Assembly (NCBI GenBank): GCA_030537815.1
Contig: JAUNVF010000021.1
Span: 1 to 40,998, forward strand
Length of the DNA stretch: 40,998 nt
Reading direction: 5' to 3'
Origin: Tissierellia bacterium
GTDB taxonomy: Bacteria; Bacillota; Clostridia; Tissierellales; Peptoniphilaceae
Both the position numbers and the translations under genes were made by a program. The notes under the pieces are model-generated. The model ran no database searches and was not told the DNA's origin. It was given only the letters and a program-made list of their open reading frames with translations. This document shows, piece after piece, positions 32,972-40,998 of this stretch; position 1 is the first letter of the stretch; the number at the start of each line of letters is the position of its first letter.

Positions 32972-33610
32972 TTATTTATAATATTTTCTATTAAATACAT
33001 CACCGTCATAGCCTTTGATTTTTATTTCTTGAAATCCATTGCCCTCGACCAATTCAAGTCTTTCATCATCGTATAGAGCTTTTATATCATCTATATACTT
33101 TTTATCAACGCCCCAAACTAATTTCTCGATTCTTCTGGCCCCATTTTTGTGATTGATTTCTTTGGGCATGCCCAATTCTTTAAAATTTCCTATTGCACAG
33201 TAAAATGGGATATTTACATCATATGGGAATGTGATTTTCCATTTGAGCTTTACTCCCGACTCGTCGTTCTTTTTCATTTTGATAGATGTGTATTTATAAC
33301 CCATCTCTTTTAGTAATCTATTTTCGGGATCCAAATCATAATGATCCTTCTCCAAAGAATATTCCATTATCCCAAAATCTGAATCCCTAAAAAATTCGAA
33401 TTTTTTACCAATTCCCCTCAGTCCAATAAGTTTTGTAAGTCCGATTGTGAAATTGCTCTTGTCAAATTTAAAAAGCTCTATAAAAGTTTCGTCCTCAAAC
33501 CATATTTTGGGATTAAAACCGACTCTGCAAATAGAAAATCCCATTTCTTCAAAATCTTTAATCGCCTCTTCCACATCATTGACTTTGTATAGTATATGAC
33601 TCAATTTCAT
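32972..33610 (-). CDS. VOC/glyoxalase-like domain protein
   Basis: 212 residues. The N terminus (KLSHILYKVNDVEEAIKDFE and IWFEDETFIELFKF) has the beta-alpha-beta-beta-beta pattern of VOC proteins, closest to the glyoxalase-like domain (PF13468 type), and a second half repeats the fold more loosely. His4 and the Glu in IELF could be metal ligands. VOC proteins include lyases, dioxygenases and proteins that bind metal chelates or antibiotics. AAAGGAG precedes the ATG, and it lies between an ABC pair and an ECF S component in one operon, so it may bind or modify the transported compound. This is inference only. Confidence 0.8.
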   Translation of the reverse strand: MKLSHILYKVNDVEEAIKDFEEMGFSICRVGFNPKIWFEDETFIELFKFDKSNFTIGLTKLIGLRGIGKKFEFFRDSDFGIMEYSLEKDHYDLDPENRLLKEMGYKYTSIKMKKNDESGVKLKWKITFPYDVNIPFYCAIGNFKELGMPKEINHKNGARRIEKLVWGVDKKYIDDIKALYDDERLELVEGNGFQEIKIKGYDGDVFNRKYYK

Positions 33611-33635
33611 TTTATACTCCTTTCTAATAATTCAA

Positions 33636-35360
33636 TTAATTGAGCTGAGCCTTATTCATTTCTGCAAATATTCCACCCATATCGATCAGATCTTTAGGAC
33701 TTCCCATCTCTACGATTTTCCCATCTTTTAATACTATGATTTTATTTGCATTTCTAACGGTTCTCATCCTATGAGCTATTACTATTACTGTTTTATTTTT
33801 AATCAATTCCGATAAAGCTCTCTGAATCTTAGTTTCATTTTCAGCATCAATAGAAGCCGTTGCCTCATCTAAAATTACAATGGGAGCGTCTTTTAACATA
33901 GCCCTAGCTATCGAGATTCTCTGTCGCTCACCTCCTGACAATTTCTCGCCATTTTCTCCAATTAGAGTATTGTAACCATCAGCCAACTTTTCCGCTATAT
34001 CATCACATTGAGCCAATTTTGCAACCCTCAAAACTTCCTCATCTCTTGCATCTTTTCTTCCGACTCTGATATTCTCCAAAATGGAATTATTAAATAAAGT
34101 TACATCTTGAAAAACTATTGAATAGTATTTTAAAAGAGTTTCAGGATCTATCTTGGATATATCTTCTCCACCCATTGTTATCTTCCCTCTTTGAATATCC
34201 CAGAAACGTGCAGCAAGCTTTGCTGTAGTGCTTTTTCCTCCTCCTGAAGGTCCCACTAGAGCAGTCACTTCATTTTGATTAGCTTTAAATGAAATTCCAT
34301 TTAAGACCTTAATCCCTTCTCCATATGAAAATTCCACATCCTTGAATTCAATATCATATGAATTTGGATTAAACTCCGTTCTACCCGTCTGAATTTCCAT
34401 ATTATTCATTTCTTTAACTCTGTCGATTCTAATATCCGCATAAGTTATAAAAGCCATATTGGCAATCGAATTCATAAGGGGAATATATATGCCCGAAGTC
34501 ATTATCATAAAAGCGATATATGTCAGAAAATCAATCTCATTATTAGAAAACAGTACCGCTCCGATTATAACGACGCTAACCAAACCCAATTTTAAAAGAG
34601 AATATGCGAAATTTATAGATGCACCCCCAATAGTCTCTTCTTTAGTTAAAATCTTCTCATAACTGTCCAATAAATCATTTAATTGATTTGAATATTTCTT
34701 TTCATAATTATAGGCTTTTATTTCAGCAATACTGTCGAGGCCTTCTTGAAAATACGAAGTGACCTTGAGTTTAGCTCTATGAGTCTTAGCAAATTCTGAT
34801 TTTATTTTATTACGTGACAATGAAAATAAAATAAAGGTTATCGGAATAATCCATAATAGAGATAGAGCCATCCTCCAATTGTATATGATTATTAAAACCG
34901 ACAATATCGTACTGCTGATAAAAGAAGAGTATAGACTTGAAACAGCATGCGAGTATATACTTTCTAATTCTGTAGCATCATTCATTATCGTGGATGTTAA
35001 ATCGGCCAAATCTCTTCTCCCAAAATAAGCTAATGGAAGTTTTCTCAACTTTTCGGCTAGATTTATTCTTGTTTTTGCAGTTTCAGAATAAACTTGAGTA
35101 TATGCGAGATTATATTTTCTCCTCTCAACCATAAACATTATTACTAAAATCAATATCACTGAAATTATTATAATGCTTAATTTTGGAAGATTAGATTCAT
35201 TTCCATAGAGGATTAATACTAATTTCTGCAATATATAAAAAGATAAGATAACCGGCAAAATATATGAAAAATCGACGAGTATATTCCATTTTATCGCCTT
35301 GATAATATCTCCAGCTCCTTCTTCACTCAAGGCATATCTTTCTATTAAATAGTCTTTCAA
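33636..35360 (-). CDS. ABC transporter permease-ATPase fusion, YbtQ/IrtB-like subunit
   Basis: 574 residues. Six membrane helices lie in the first 320 residues, then the ATPase domain with Walker A GPSGGGKST (370-378), signature LSGGERQ (474-480), Walker B VILDEA (495-500) and H-loop IAHRM. The start is TTG (35358-35360), nine bases after GGAGG that lies in the end of the partner gene. An ATG in frame is not available nearby. It forms a heterodimer with the upstream-encoded half. The subgroup resembles YbtQ/IrtB, which import siderophores despite an exporter fold. The downstream VOC gene is 25 bases away. Confidence 0.9.
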   Translation of the reverse strand: MKDYLIERYALSEEGAGDIIKAIKWNILVDFSYILPVILSFYILQKLVLILYGNESNLPKLSIIIISVILILVIMFMVERRKYNLAYTQVYSETAKTRINLAEKLRKLPLAYFGRRDLADLTSTIMNDATELESIYSHAVSSLYSSFISSTILSVLIIIYNWRMALSLLWIIPITFILFSLSRNKIKSEFAKTHRAKLKVTSYFQEGLDSIAEIKAYNYEKKYSNQLNDLLDSYEKILTKEETIGGASINFAYSLLKLGLVSVVIIGAVLFSNNEIDFLTYIAFMIMTSGIYIPLMNSIANMAFITYADIRIDRVKEMNNMEIQTGRTEFNPNSYDIEFKDVEFSYGEGIKVLNGISFKANQNEVTALVGPSGGGKSTTAKLAARFWDIQRGKITMGGEDISKIDPETLLKYYSIVFQDVTLFNNSILENIRVGRKDARDEEVLRVAKLAQCDDIAEKLADGYNTLIGENGEKLSGGERQRISIARAMLKDAPIVILDEATASIDAENETKIQRALSELIKNKTVIVIAHRMRTVRNANKIIVLKDGKIVEMGSPKDLIDMGGIFAEMNKAQLN

Positions 35361-35362
35361 GC

Positions 35363-37150
35363 TTATTCACCTCCATTAGCATTTTCGGCTTTTAGTTGCC
35401 ATGAAATAGAACTCTCATACTCTCTAAACATATCGGCATAAGCTCCGTCATGATTTATTAATTCCTCATGACTTCCTTCTTCGATTATTTTCCCATCAGA
35501 AATTACTATTATCCGATCCACATCTTTCACGCTGCTAAGTCTGTGAACTATCATTAGCGTCGTCTTATCTTTGCTCAATTCTCTTAAAGCATCATGTAAT
35601 TTGCTTTCATTTTCAGGATCCGCATATGCTGTCGCCTCATCGAGAATTACAATAGGAGCATCCTTAACAATCGCTCTTGCCAGAGAGATCCTTTGCTGTT
35701 CACCACCGGATAGATATCTGCCCTCGGTGCCAATAACCGTATCCAATCCCTTATCTAAATCATCTATTATTTCCCTTGACATCGATAAGTCTATAGCTCT
35801 TTCTATATCCCTATCTTTAATATTTTTATTTCCCATTGATATATTTTCTCTAAGGCTCTTGCTGAATAATTTGGTATTTTGAAAGACAAATGATATATTT
35901 TTCATTAAATTTTCTTTTGATATATCTTTAATATTTTGACCTCCAATCATTATCTCACCTGATTCGATATCCCAGAATCGAGTCGCCAACCTAGCAATCG
36001 TCGTCTTACCTGAGCCGGAAGCGCCGACCAGAGCAACCCTCTCACCCTGTGAAATCTTGAAACTTATTCCATCGATGGCATTCGATTCCGCACCAGGATA
36101 CGCAAATGAAACATTTTTAAACTCGACACTATAATCTTCCAGATCTTTTGAATTTTCGGGAAAAATCATATCATCGAAATCAAGAGTACTTTCGATTCGA
36201 TCCAATGCCAGCTCTGCAACCTGACTGGATTTATTAAACATCGCTGATCTCATTATTATCATAATAAAATTAGGCAGAATGATTAAATAGAAAATATAAT
36301 TGCTCAATATTACTTTAATATCGCCATTACCTAATGATTGTAATATTATAAGAGGTACTAAAAATACAGTGGCTGCATTTAAAATTATGATACATAGACT
36401 GTATTTGTTTTTCCACATCAAAGTATATTTAATTGCAAATTCCTGATATTTAATGATGCTATTATAGAATTTCTTAAAAGAAAAAACACTTCCGCCAAAT
36501 GTTTTCACTACGGGTATTCCCCTTACATATTCAATTGCTTCATTACTCATCTCATCCATAGCTTGAGTATATGCCGTCATATATTCACCGGACAAATCCC
36601 CCATCATACTCATCATCAAAATCATAGATAAAATAAGAGGAATCATTGAAACTAGACCCATTCTCCAATCTATTACAAACATAGATATAAATATAAAAAG
36701 CAAAGAGAAAGTTGTTCCTGATAGATCTACTAATTGATGTGCTAAAAATTGATGAGTAGTAGAAGCCCCTTCATTTATAGCTTTTCTAAGCTTCCCACTC
36801 TCAACAGAATCAAAAAAACCAAGTGGTTTATTTAGTAGATTCTCCATCGCCTTTTTTTGCATACCGACTTCAACTCTAAAAGCGGCCAAATGAGCTGCCA
36901 TAACAGCTATAAAGTAAACCAAGATACTTAAAACAGCACAAATACCTATCCATATAATATAATCTTTGACATAATAAAATTTAAAGCTATTTGGATCTTT
37001 TAAAATATCTCTGACTAGTAACCAGATTAAAACAAATGGTATAGCACTCAATATAGAAGAAATAGCCCCTAATAAAAGCGATAGTGGTATTAAATACTTC
37101 CTCTTTCCCATATACGGAAATAGACGTTTAAGGACATTATCTTTTTTCAT
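35363..37150 (-). CDS. ABC transporter permease-ATPase fusion, YbtP/IrtA-like subunit
   Basis: 595 residues from the ATG at 37148-37150, which has AAAGGAGG at good distance; an ATG 12 codons upstream lacks one. Six membrane helices (first at LIPLSLLLGAISSILSAIPF), Walker A GASGSGKTT (376-384), signature LSGGEQQR (480-487), and Walker B followed by ATAYADPENE, a variant common in the YbtP/IrtA group. The stop is two bases before the TTG start of its partner. It is the first gene of the operon, behind a promoter with direct repeats likely bound by the neighbouring AraC protein. Confidence 0.92.
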   Translation of the reverse strand: MKKDNVLKRLFPYMGKRKYLIPLSLLLGAISSILSAIPFVLIWLLVRDILKDPNSFKFYYVKDYIIWIGICAVLSILVYFIAVMAAHLAAFRVEVGMQKKAMENLLNKPLGFFDSVESGKLRKAINEGASTTHQFLAHQLVDLSGTTFSLLFIFISMFVIDWRMGLVSMIPLILSMILMMSMMGDLSGEYMTAYTQAMDEMSNEAIEYVRGIPVVKTFGGSVFSFKKFYNSIIKYQEFAIKYTLMWKNKYSLCIIILNAATVFLVPLIILQSLGNGDIKVILSNYIFYLIILPNFIMIIMRSAMFNKSSQVAELALDRIESTLDFDDMIFPENSKDLEDYSVEFKNVSFAYPGAESNAIDGISFKISQGERVALVGASGSGKTTIARLATRFWDIESGEIMIGGQNIKDISKENLMKNISFVFQNTKLFSKSLRENISMGNKNIKDRDIERAIDLSMSREIIDDLDKGLDTVIGTEGRYLSGGEQQRISLARAIVKDAPIVILDEATAYADPENESKLHDALRELSKDKTTLMIVHRLSSVKDVDRIIVISDGKIIEEGSHEELINHDGAYADMFREYESSISWQLKAENANGGE

Positions 37151-37214
37151 AATTCCTCCTTTAATATCATTCTTATCTATAATCAATTAAAACTTATTTA
37201 GTTTCTTTAAATAT

Positions 37215-37276
37215 ATTTTATTGATAATGCTTTTTATAATCAATTGCTATTCGTTCAATCCGTATCCTTATTCGTT
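37215..37276 (-). promoter_or_regulatory. Promoter with AraC-type direct repeats before the ABC/ECF operon
   Basis: Reading minus, TTGATT (37238-37243), 17 bases and TAAAAT (37215-37220). Upstream are two identical eight-base repeats AACGAATA (37248-37255 and 37269-37276), spaced 21 bases, or two helical turns, with the proximal one four bases from the -35 box. This is the layout of activation by AraC-family proteins bound next to RNA polymerase. Confidence 0.65.
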
Positions 37277-37288
37277 TATTCCATAAAT

Positions 37289-37316
37289 AAAAAAATCTCT
37301 ATCTAAAGAGATTTTT
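37289..37316 (-). terminator. Terminator of the AraC-family gene
   Basis: AAAAATCTCT (37291-37300) pairs perfectly with AGAGATTTTT (37307-37316) over six bases, with T runs on exit. It follows the regulator stop codon and isolates it from the ABC operon promoter. Confidence 0.85.
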
Positions 37317-37339
37317 AAATAAATTAGTTAAATTGTTTT

Positions 37340-38308
37340 TCATCGTTTCCGATGATTAGATGGATTGCATCCATATCTACTTTTGTAAGCTTTAAAGAAA
37401 TTATCATATGAAGTAAATCCTAATGATTCAGCGATTGTAGTGATTTTTATATCAGTATTTAATATTATTTCATTTGCTTTATCCAGCCTCTTATAAAGAT
37501 GGTATTTATATGGTGACATATTATAGTAATTTTTAAAAATTATCTGCATTCGACTTAAACTGATATTAAATATTTCAGCAAGTTTTGGCATAGAATAATA
37601 TTGATCTAGATTTTTATCTAAAAAACTTTTAATTTCAATGACAATGTCAGCTTGCTCTTGAGTATATGAACTAGTTTTAATATGTTCTTTGTTTTGCATC
37701 ATCTTTATAAAGCAATTAAATAAATTATTGCCCTCAACAAAAATATCATATCTAATATCATCTATAATAGATTGATGCAATCTTTGAATTATGTCTTCAA
37801 TTTCATAAGTTCTATTTAGCAATATTCCAGATTTTAATTTTGGATTTTCCAATATATTTAAAATTTTTTCTCTGATCCAATAATTCTTTTCAAATGCATT
37901 TATTATATCATTATGGTAGCTAAAAATTCCGACCAATTCAACTGGATCTAAAGTATTATAATGAAATTTCTTGTTCAGAATATAATTGCCCGATAGACAG
38001 AAAACATCACCTTCATTGAATAAAATACTCATATTACCATCCGTTTTCATCAAAAGCTTACCATTAAGCAATTTTCCAATCCAAATTGAATTTTGTTTAA
38101 ATAAAACTATATCATTCTTTTCCAATTTAAAATCTAATTTATATTTTGCATAATTTGGATAAATTCCTGATGGCGAATCATAAACAATGCTCACTCCTTC
38201 GCCGTATTTAGGATTCATAGAAAAAGTGACTCTATTCCCATCATAATGAGCATGTCTCGGATCTCCCCACAAATCAAAAGTAAAATCCTGTCTATTTTCA
38301 GAATCCAT
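37340..38308 (-). CDS. AraC-family regulator of the ABC/ECF island
   Basis: 322 residues. The N-terminal ~200 residues are a sensor region without a recognisable cupin motif, rich in aromatic and Asn residues. The C-terminal double helix-turn-helix (about 225-322) has MPKLAEIFNISLSRMQIIFK and the signature ITTIAESLGFTSYDNFFKAY. The ATG at 38306-38308 is eight bases after AAGGGG; a GTG three codons earlier is inside that site. It has its own promoter and terminator and lies just upstream of the ABC-VOC-ECF operon, whose promoter carries matching direct repeats. Regulators of the YbtA type activate siderophore uptake genes when bound to the ligand; a similar role is a reasonable guess. Confidence 0.9.
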   Translation of the reverse strand: MDSENRQDFTFDLWGDPRHAHYDGNRVTFSMNPKYGEGVSIVYDSPSGIYPNYAKYKLDFKLEKNDIVLFKQNSIWIGKLLNGKLLMKTDGNMSILFNEGDVFCLSGNYILNKKFHYNTLDPVELVGIFSYHNDIINAFEKNYWIREKILNILENPKLKSGILLNRTYEIEDIIQRLHQSIIDDIRYDIFVEGNNLFNCFIKMMQNKEHIKTSSYTQEQADIVIEIKSFLDKNLDQYYSMPKLAEIFNISLSRMQIIFKNYYNMSPYKYHLYKRLDKANEIILNTDIKITTIAESLGFTSYDNFFKAYKSRYGCNPSNHRKR

Positions 38309-38350
38309 GAAATGCACCCCTTATCAAAATCTAATTATAAGCTTATCTCT

Positions 38351-38379
38351 ATTATACCAGTCTTTATGAAATTTTTTAA
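38351..38379 (-). promoter_or_regulatory. Promoter of the AraC-family gene
   Basis: Reading minus, TTAAAA (38374-38379), 17 bases and a perfect TATAAT (38351-38356), about 43 bases before the start codon. Confidence 0.6.
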
Positions 38380-38419
38380 CGCAGTATTAGATATGATTTA
38401 TAAAAATATAATATCTTAA

Positions 38420-38924
38420 ATGAAAATTACTTTTTTATCACAAGCCCATAGCAAAAATTATTCAAAATTCTTAGAATTAGATTCAAAACTATCATTAGAT
38501 AAATAAAGATACTCTTCAGAATTAGCTCAATGAATTGAAAATATTCATAATTTAGAACCTATCATGGAAAAGCATTTAAAAACAACTAATAATAATCACA
38601 GATCTTATTTCTTCTCTATTTGAAATAAAGTTAAAATTTATTATAATAATAAGACATCATTACTATATTGTTTAGAAAAATTTAGAATACTATAAATAAT
38701 GAAAAATTGATGTAACGACAAATAATTTTAGTTCCAAACATAATACTTCAGCTAGAAGAACTTTCTTAAAATATTATTGGTGACGCTAATCAGACCAAAT
38801 TACTAAAGCTAATAGATTTTTATTAATCTTTGAAGTATGCTTATATATAAAGAAATATTTAGAGAAAAGTATTAAAGTAAAAGAAGATCCTCTTTTAACT
38901 ACAATTGATAATATTTTATTATAA
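38420..38924 (+). pseudogene. Decayed plus-strand gene, unidentified
   Basis: From an ATG at 38420 a frame reads MKITFLSQAHSKNYSKFLEL and continues through several stops as SSELAQ, IENIHNLEPIMEKHLKTT and NKVKIYYNNKTSLLYCLEKF. Near 38705 the coding-like signal moves to another frame: KIDVTTNNFSSKHNTSARRT, two stops, then ITKANRFLLIFEVCLYIKKY and KVKEDPLLTTIDNILL to a TAA at 38922-38924. At least six in-frame stops and one frameshift exclude function. The residue composition looks coding, but I cannot name the family. It is the only plus-strand coding trace in this island and lies between two ABC operons, so a relic of a mobile or defence gene is possible. Confidence 0.42.
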
Positions 38925-39049
38925 CTTTTTTATTAATAAAATCTGCATATCAGCTTTTGCCATTATCAGTACTCAAAAATTGACAATATAGTTTTATCAT
39001 TCCTTAATATTCTAAACTAAAAGCTCTATTCTTAGATACCTTTACGATT

Positions 39050-39089
39050 TAAAAATAAAATAAGAGCTAACCAAATGGTAGCCCTTATT
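39050..39089 (-). terminator. Terminator of the right-hand ABC pair
   Basis: Reading minus, AATAAGGGCTACC pairs with GGTTAGCTCTTATT, with one bulge, over a four-base loop and is followed by TTATTTTT. A second palindrome, TTAGATA-G-TATCTAA (39156-39170), lies directly after the gene's stop codon. Confidence 0.8.
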
Positions 39090-39172
39090 ATAATGAAATT
39101 CATCTAAATCTTTTAAATTAAAACTTGCTCTATCATACAAGCTCAAATGACTAAATTAGATAGTATCTAATC

Positions 39173-40894
39173 CTAATATTTAAATTCCTCAGTTAAATTA
39201 GATTTTAATACCATCATTCGGTATATATCAGACTTTTCAATCAATTCTTTATTATTTCCTACCGCATCTACTTTTCCATTATTTAGTACTACAATCTGAT
39301 CGGCATTTTCAATAGATTTTAATCTATGAGATATGATTATAACGGTTTTATCTTTAATCAATCTATTTAAGCTCTCTTGTATCTTTCTTTCGTTCTCGAC
39401 ATCAATTGATGCAGCAATCTCATCCAATATTATTATATCAGCATTCTTCAAGAAAGCTCTTGCAATGGAAATCCTCTGTCTCTCTCCGCCGGAGAGCCTC
39501 ATTCCATTTTCTCCTATCATAGTATCATATCCATCGGGAAGTTTTTTTATAATATCATCACAACCAGCAAGTTGCGCTGCTTTTTTAACTTCCTCATCTG
39601 TAGCATTGATATCTCCAATTCTTATATTTTCTAAAATAGTCGTGTTGAAGAGATCTACATTTTGAAAAACTATCGAAATATTGTCAAACAATGATTCAGT
39701 ATCAATATCTTTAATATCTATGCCGCCAATAGTCAAGAGACCTTTATCATAATCATATAATCTGCTTATCAATCTCAAAATCGTCGTCTTGCCACAGCCG
39801 CTTGGACCTACCAATGCTGTGACTTCATTTTGTTTAGCCTTAAAAGATACACCATCTATTACTTTGCTTTCCTCATTGTATCCGAATTCAACATTTTTTA
39901 GCTCGATATCAAAATTATCTAATTTAATTTCTTTCCCTTTTTGAACTTTTGTATTTCTAATTTCTCCTATTCTCTTAATTCTTGCATCTAAATAAAAAAT
40001 CTCTCCAAGATATTCATATAGACTTGCTATTCCACCTGACATCTTAGCGGCGGCAATCGTAAAGCCTATCAAATACAAAAGTGTCGTTTCTCCTGTTATA
40101 AACAATTTAATACCGAAAAATATTGTAATTCCCAATGATACCTGAGCTATATAAGCAGCCAAGCTCAGTGGTATAACTTGCTCAATTTCTGATCTCCACT
40201 GTAAACTTTCAGACTCGATTAAATTTTCCTTTATTTCCTTTTTTATCTTATCCTTTAGTCCATAGCTTCTAATTTCCTGAGTCAATTCAATTGCCGATTG
40301 AAAATCTTCTGATAATTCTCTCAATTTATCATAATGTATTAGTCTTATTCTAATTTGTCGCTTTTTAGTTAAAAATAATATAATTATTGACAAAATAATT
40401 GGACTTATTACGCATAATCCCAATTTAAAGTCGGAAATTAACATCATTATAGTTACTAATAAAAAATACATCGAAAAGCCGATACAGCTTCCAACTGCAT
40501 GAGCTAAAGCATGTTCTATTGCAGATACATCTGCCATAATTGTCTGTGCTAAATCTGAAATATCATGCTTTGAAAAATATGACAGAGGCAATTCTTTTAA
40601 ATTATTAGCTATATCAATTCTCAAATTTGCAGCCTCTTTATAAGTTTCATTATACTTAATTTTATAATCTATATTAGTTAAAATATACATTATAAAAGCT
40701 GATATAATTAGCCATTTTATAAAAATACCTGCATTGGTAATTTCTCCGGATAAAATTATCGATGTAAATGATAAAACTATAATGAGTGGCGGCACAAAAG
40801 AAAAATAATAGAAAAAAGCTGTGATTGATGATTTACATAATCCTTTTGCTCCGGTTGTCGTTAATTGAAATCTATTTTTAAAAAAATTGATCAT
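39173..40894 (-). CDS. ABC transporter permease-ATPase fusion, second YbtQ/IrtB-like subunit
   Basis: 573 residues. Six membrane helices, then Walker A GPSGCGKTT, signature LSGGERQR, Walker B IIILDEIAASID (Ile in place of the usual Ala after DE) and H-loop ISHRL. It shares long stretches with the subunit at 33636-35360 (LPLSYFSKHDISDLAQTIM against its counterpart; FKAKQNEVTALVGPSG), so the two are paralogues. The ATG at 40892-40894 is preferred, with GGAGG five bases before it; an ATG four codons upstream has no site. The start overlaps the stop of the upstream partner (ATGA). A terminator follows. Confidence 0.9.
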   Translation of the reverse strand: MINFFKNRFQLTTTGAKGLCKSSITAFFYYFSFVPPLIIVLSFTSIILSGEITNAGIFIKWLIISAFIMYILTNIDYKIKYNETYKEAANLRIDIANNLKELPLSYFSKHDISDLAQTIMADVSAIEHALAHAVGSCIGFSMYFLLVTIMMLISDFKLGLCVISPIILSIIILFLTKKRQIRIRLIHYDKLRELSEDFQSAIELTQEIRSYGLKDKIKKEIKENLIESESLQWRSEIEQVIPLSLAAYIAQVSLGITIFFGIKLFITGETTLLYLIGFTIAAAKMSGGIASLYEYLGEIFYLDARIKRIGEIRNTKVQKGKEIKLDNFDIELKNVEFGYNEESKVIDGVSFKAKQNEVTALVGPSGCGKTTILRLISRLYDYDKGLLTIGGIDIKDIDTESLFDNISIVFQNVDLFNTTILENIRIGDINATDEEVKKAAQLAGCDDIIKKLPDGYDTMIGENGMRLSGGERQRISIARAFLKNADIIILDEIAASIDVENERKIQESLNRLIKDKTVIIISHRLKSIENADQIVVLNNGKVDAVGNNKELIEKSDIYRMMVLKSNLTEEFKY

Positions 40895-40998
40895 TTTATC
40901 CTCCATTCACTAGCCTTGCCAAATAAATCCTGAAGTTCTCTATATCTTCCGGCTTTTTTCATAAGTTCATCATGAGAGCCTCTTTCGATAATCTGACC
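40891..40998 (-). CDS. ABC transporter ATPase C terminus, partial at the right edge
   Basis: The last 35 codons of a gene entering from the right. The end reads GQIIERGSHDELMKKAGRYR, then ELQDLF, the region after the H-loop common to permease-ATPase fusions, which also appears in the subunit at 35363-37150 (GKIIEEGSHEELINHDGAYA). The stop codon overlaps the next start (ATGA). It is almost certainly the YbtP/IrtA-like partner of the next gene. Confidence 0.85.
   Translation of the reverse strand, partial: GQIIERGSHDELMKKAGRYRELQDLFGKASEWRIK

Noticed and set aside
1-40998. CRISPR arrays, insertion sequences, tRNA genes, phage genes
   Set aside because: No regularly spaced repeats, intact transposase, tRNA cloverleaf or phage structural gene was seen on either strand.

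Overview
The window looks like chromosome of a low-GC Gram-positive anaerobe of the Clostridia/Tissierellia type (Peptoniphilaceae-like is my guess). The support is AT-rich DNA, heavy use of ATA and AGA codons, strong AGGAGG ribosome sites, sigma-A promoters, an L20-type leader before infC-rpmI-rplT, the order rRNA methylase-pheS-pheT-zapA-mutS2, and KtrAB. Almost every gene is on the minus strand; only an AraC regulator and a three-gene sulfur-transport-like unit (26990-30225) are on plus.

Region 1 (1-18400) is housekeeping. From right to left it holds infC-rpmI-rplT behind a consensus promoter and leader, a KtrAB potassium transporter with an RNA methyltransferase, and then a nine-gene unit of about 14 kb from one promoter: pheS, pheT, zapA, U32 protease/hydroxylase, mutS2, argS, a B12-type radical SAM protein, a membrane protein and a TPR protein. 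Gaps there are 0-12 nt or short overlaps. The left edge carries two near-perfect tandem promoters pointing out of the window, possibly for an rRNA operon. infC appears to start at AUA. A small frameshifted HPr-like gene lies just upstream of the infC promoter.

Region 2 (18636-27841) is a galacto-N-biose/lacto-N-biose utilisation operon: lipoprotein binding protein, two permeases, GH112 phosphorylase, an easily missed 59-residue membrane protein, a BadF/NAGK-type kinase and an MsmK-like ATPase, with a divergent AraC regulator. The disaccharide from mucin or milk glycans would be imported, phosphorolysed to galactose-1-phosphate plus N-acetylhexosamine, and the latter phosphorylated. A terminator directly after the binding protein and a cre-like site in its promoter suggest stoichiometric and catabolite control.

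Region 3 (27842-30225) is about 1 kb of non-coding or decayed DNA with a nested inverted repeat, then a CxxC/CxxC protein and two half-size YeeE/YedE proteins. The first gene has a hairpin between its ribosome site and start codon.

Region 4 (30237-40998) is a composite transport island: an AraC regulator, a heterodimeric YbtPQ/IrtAB-like ABC pair, a VOC-fold protein, and an ECF module (Trep_Strep-like S component, EcfT, and a two-domain ATPase split by one extra base in an A8 run). The pair's promoter has two AACGAATA direct repeats 21 bp apart, next to the -35 box. A second related ABC pair runs off the right edge, separated by a decayed gene. The substrate is unknown; a metal chelate is one hypothesis. 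This island is the best candidate here for an undescribed system.
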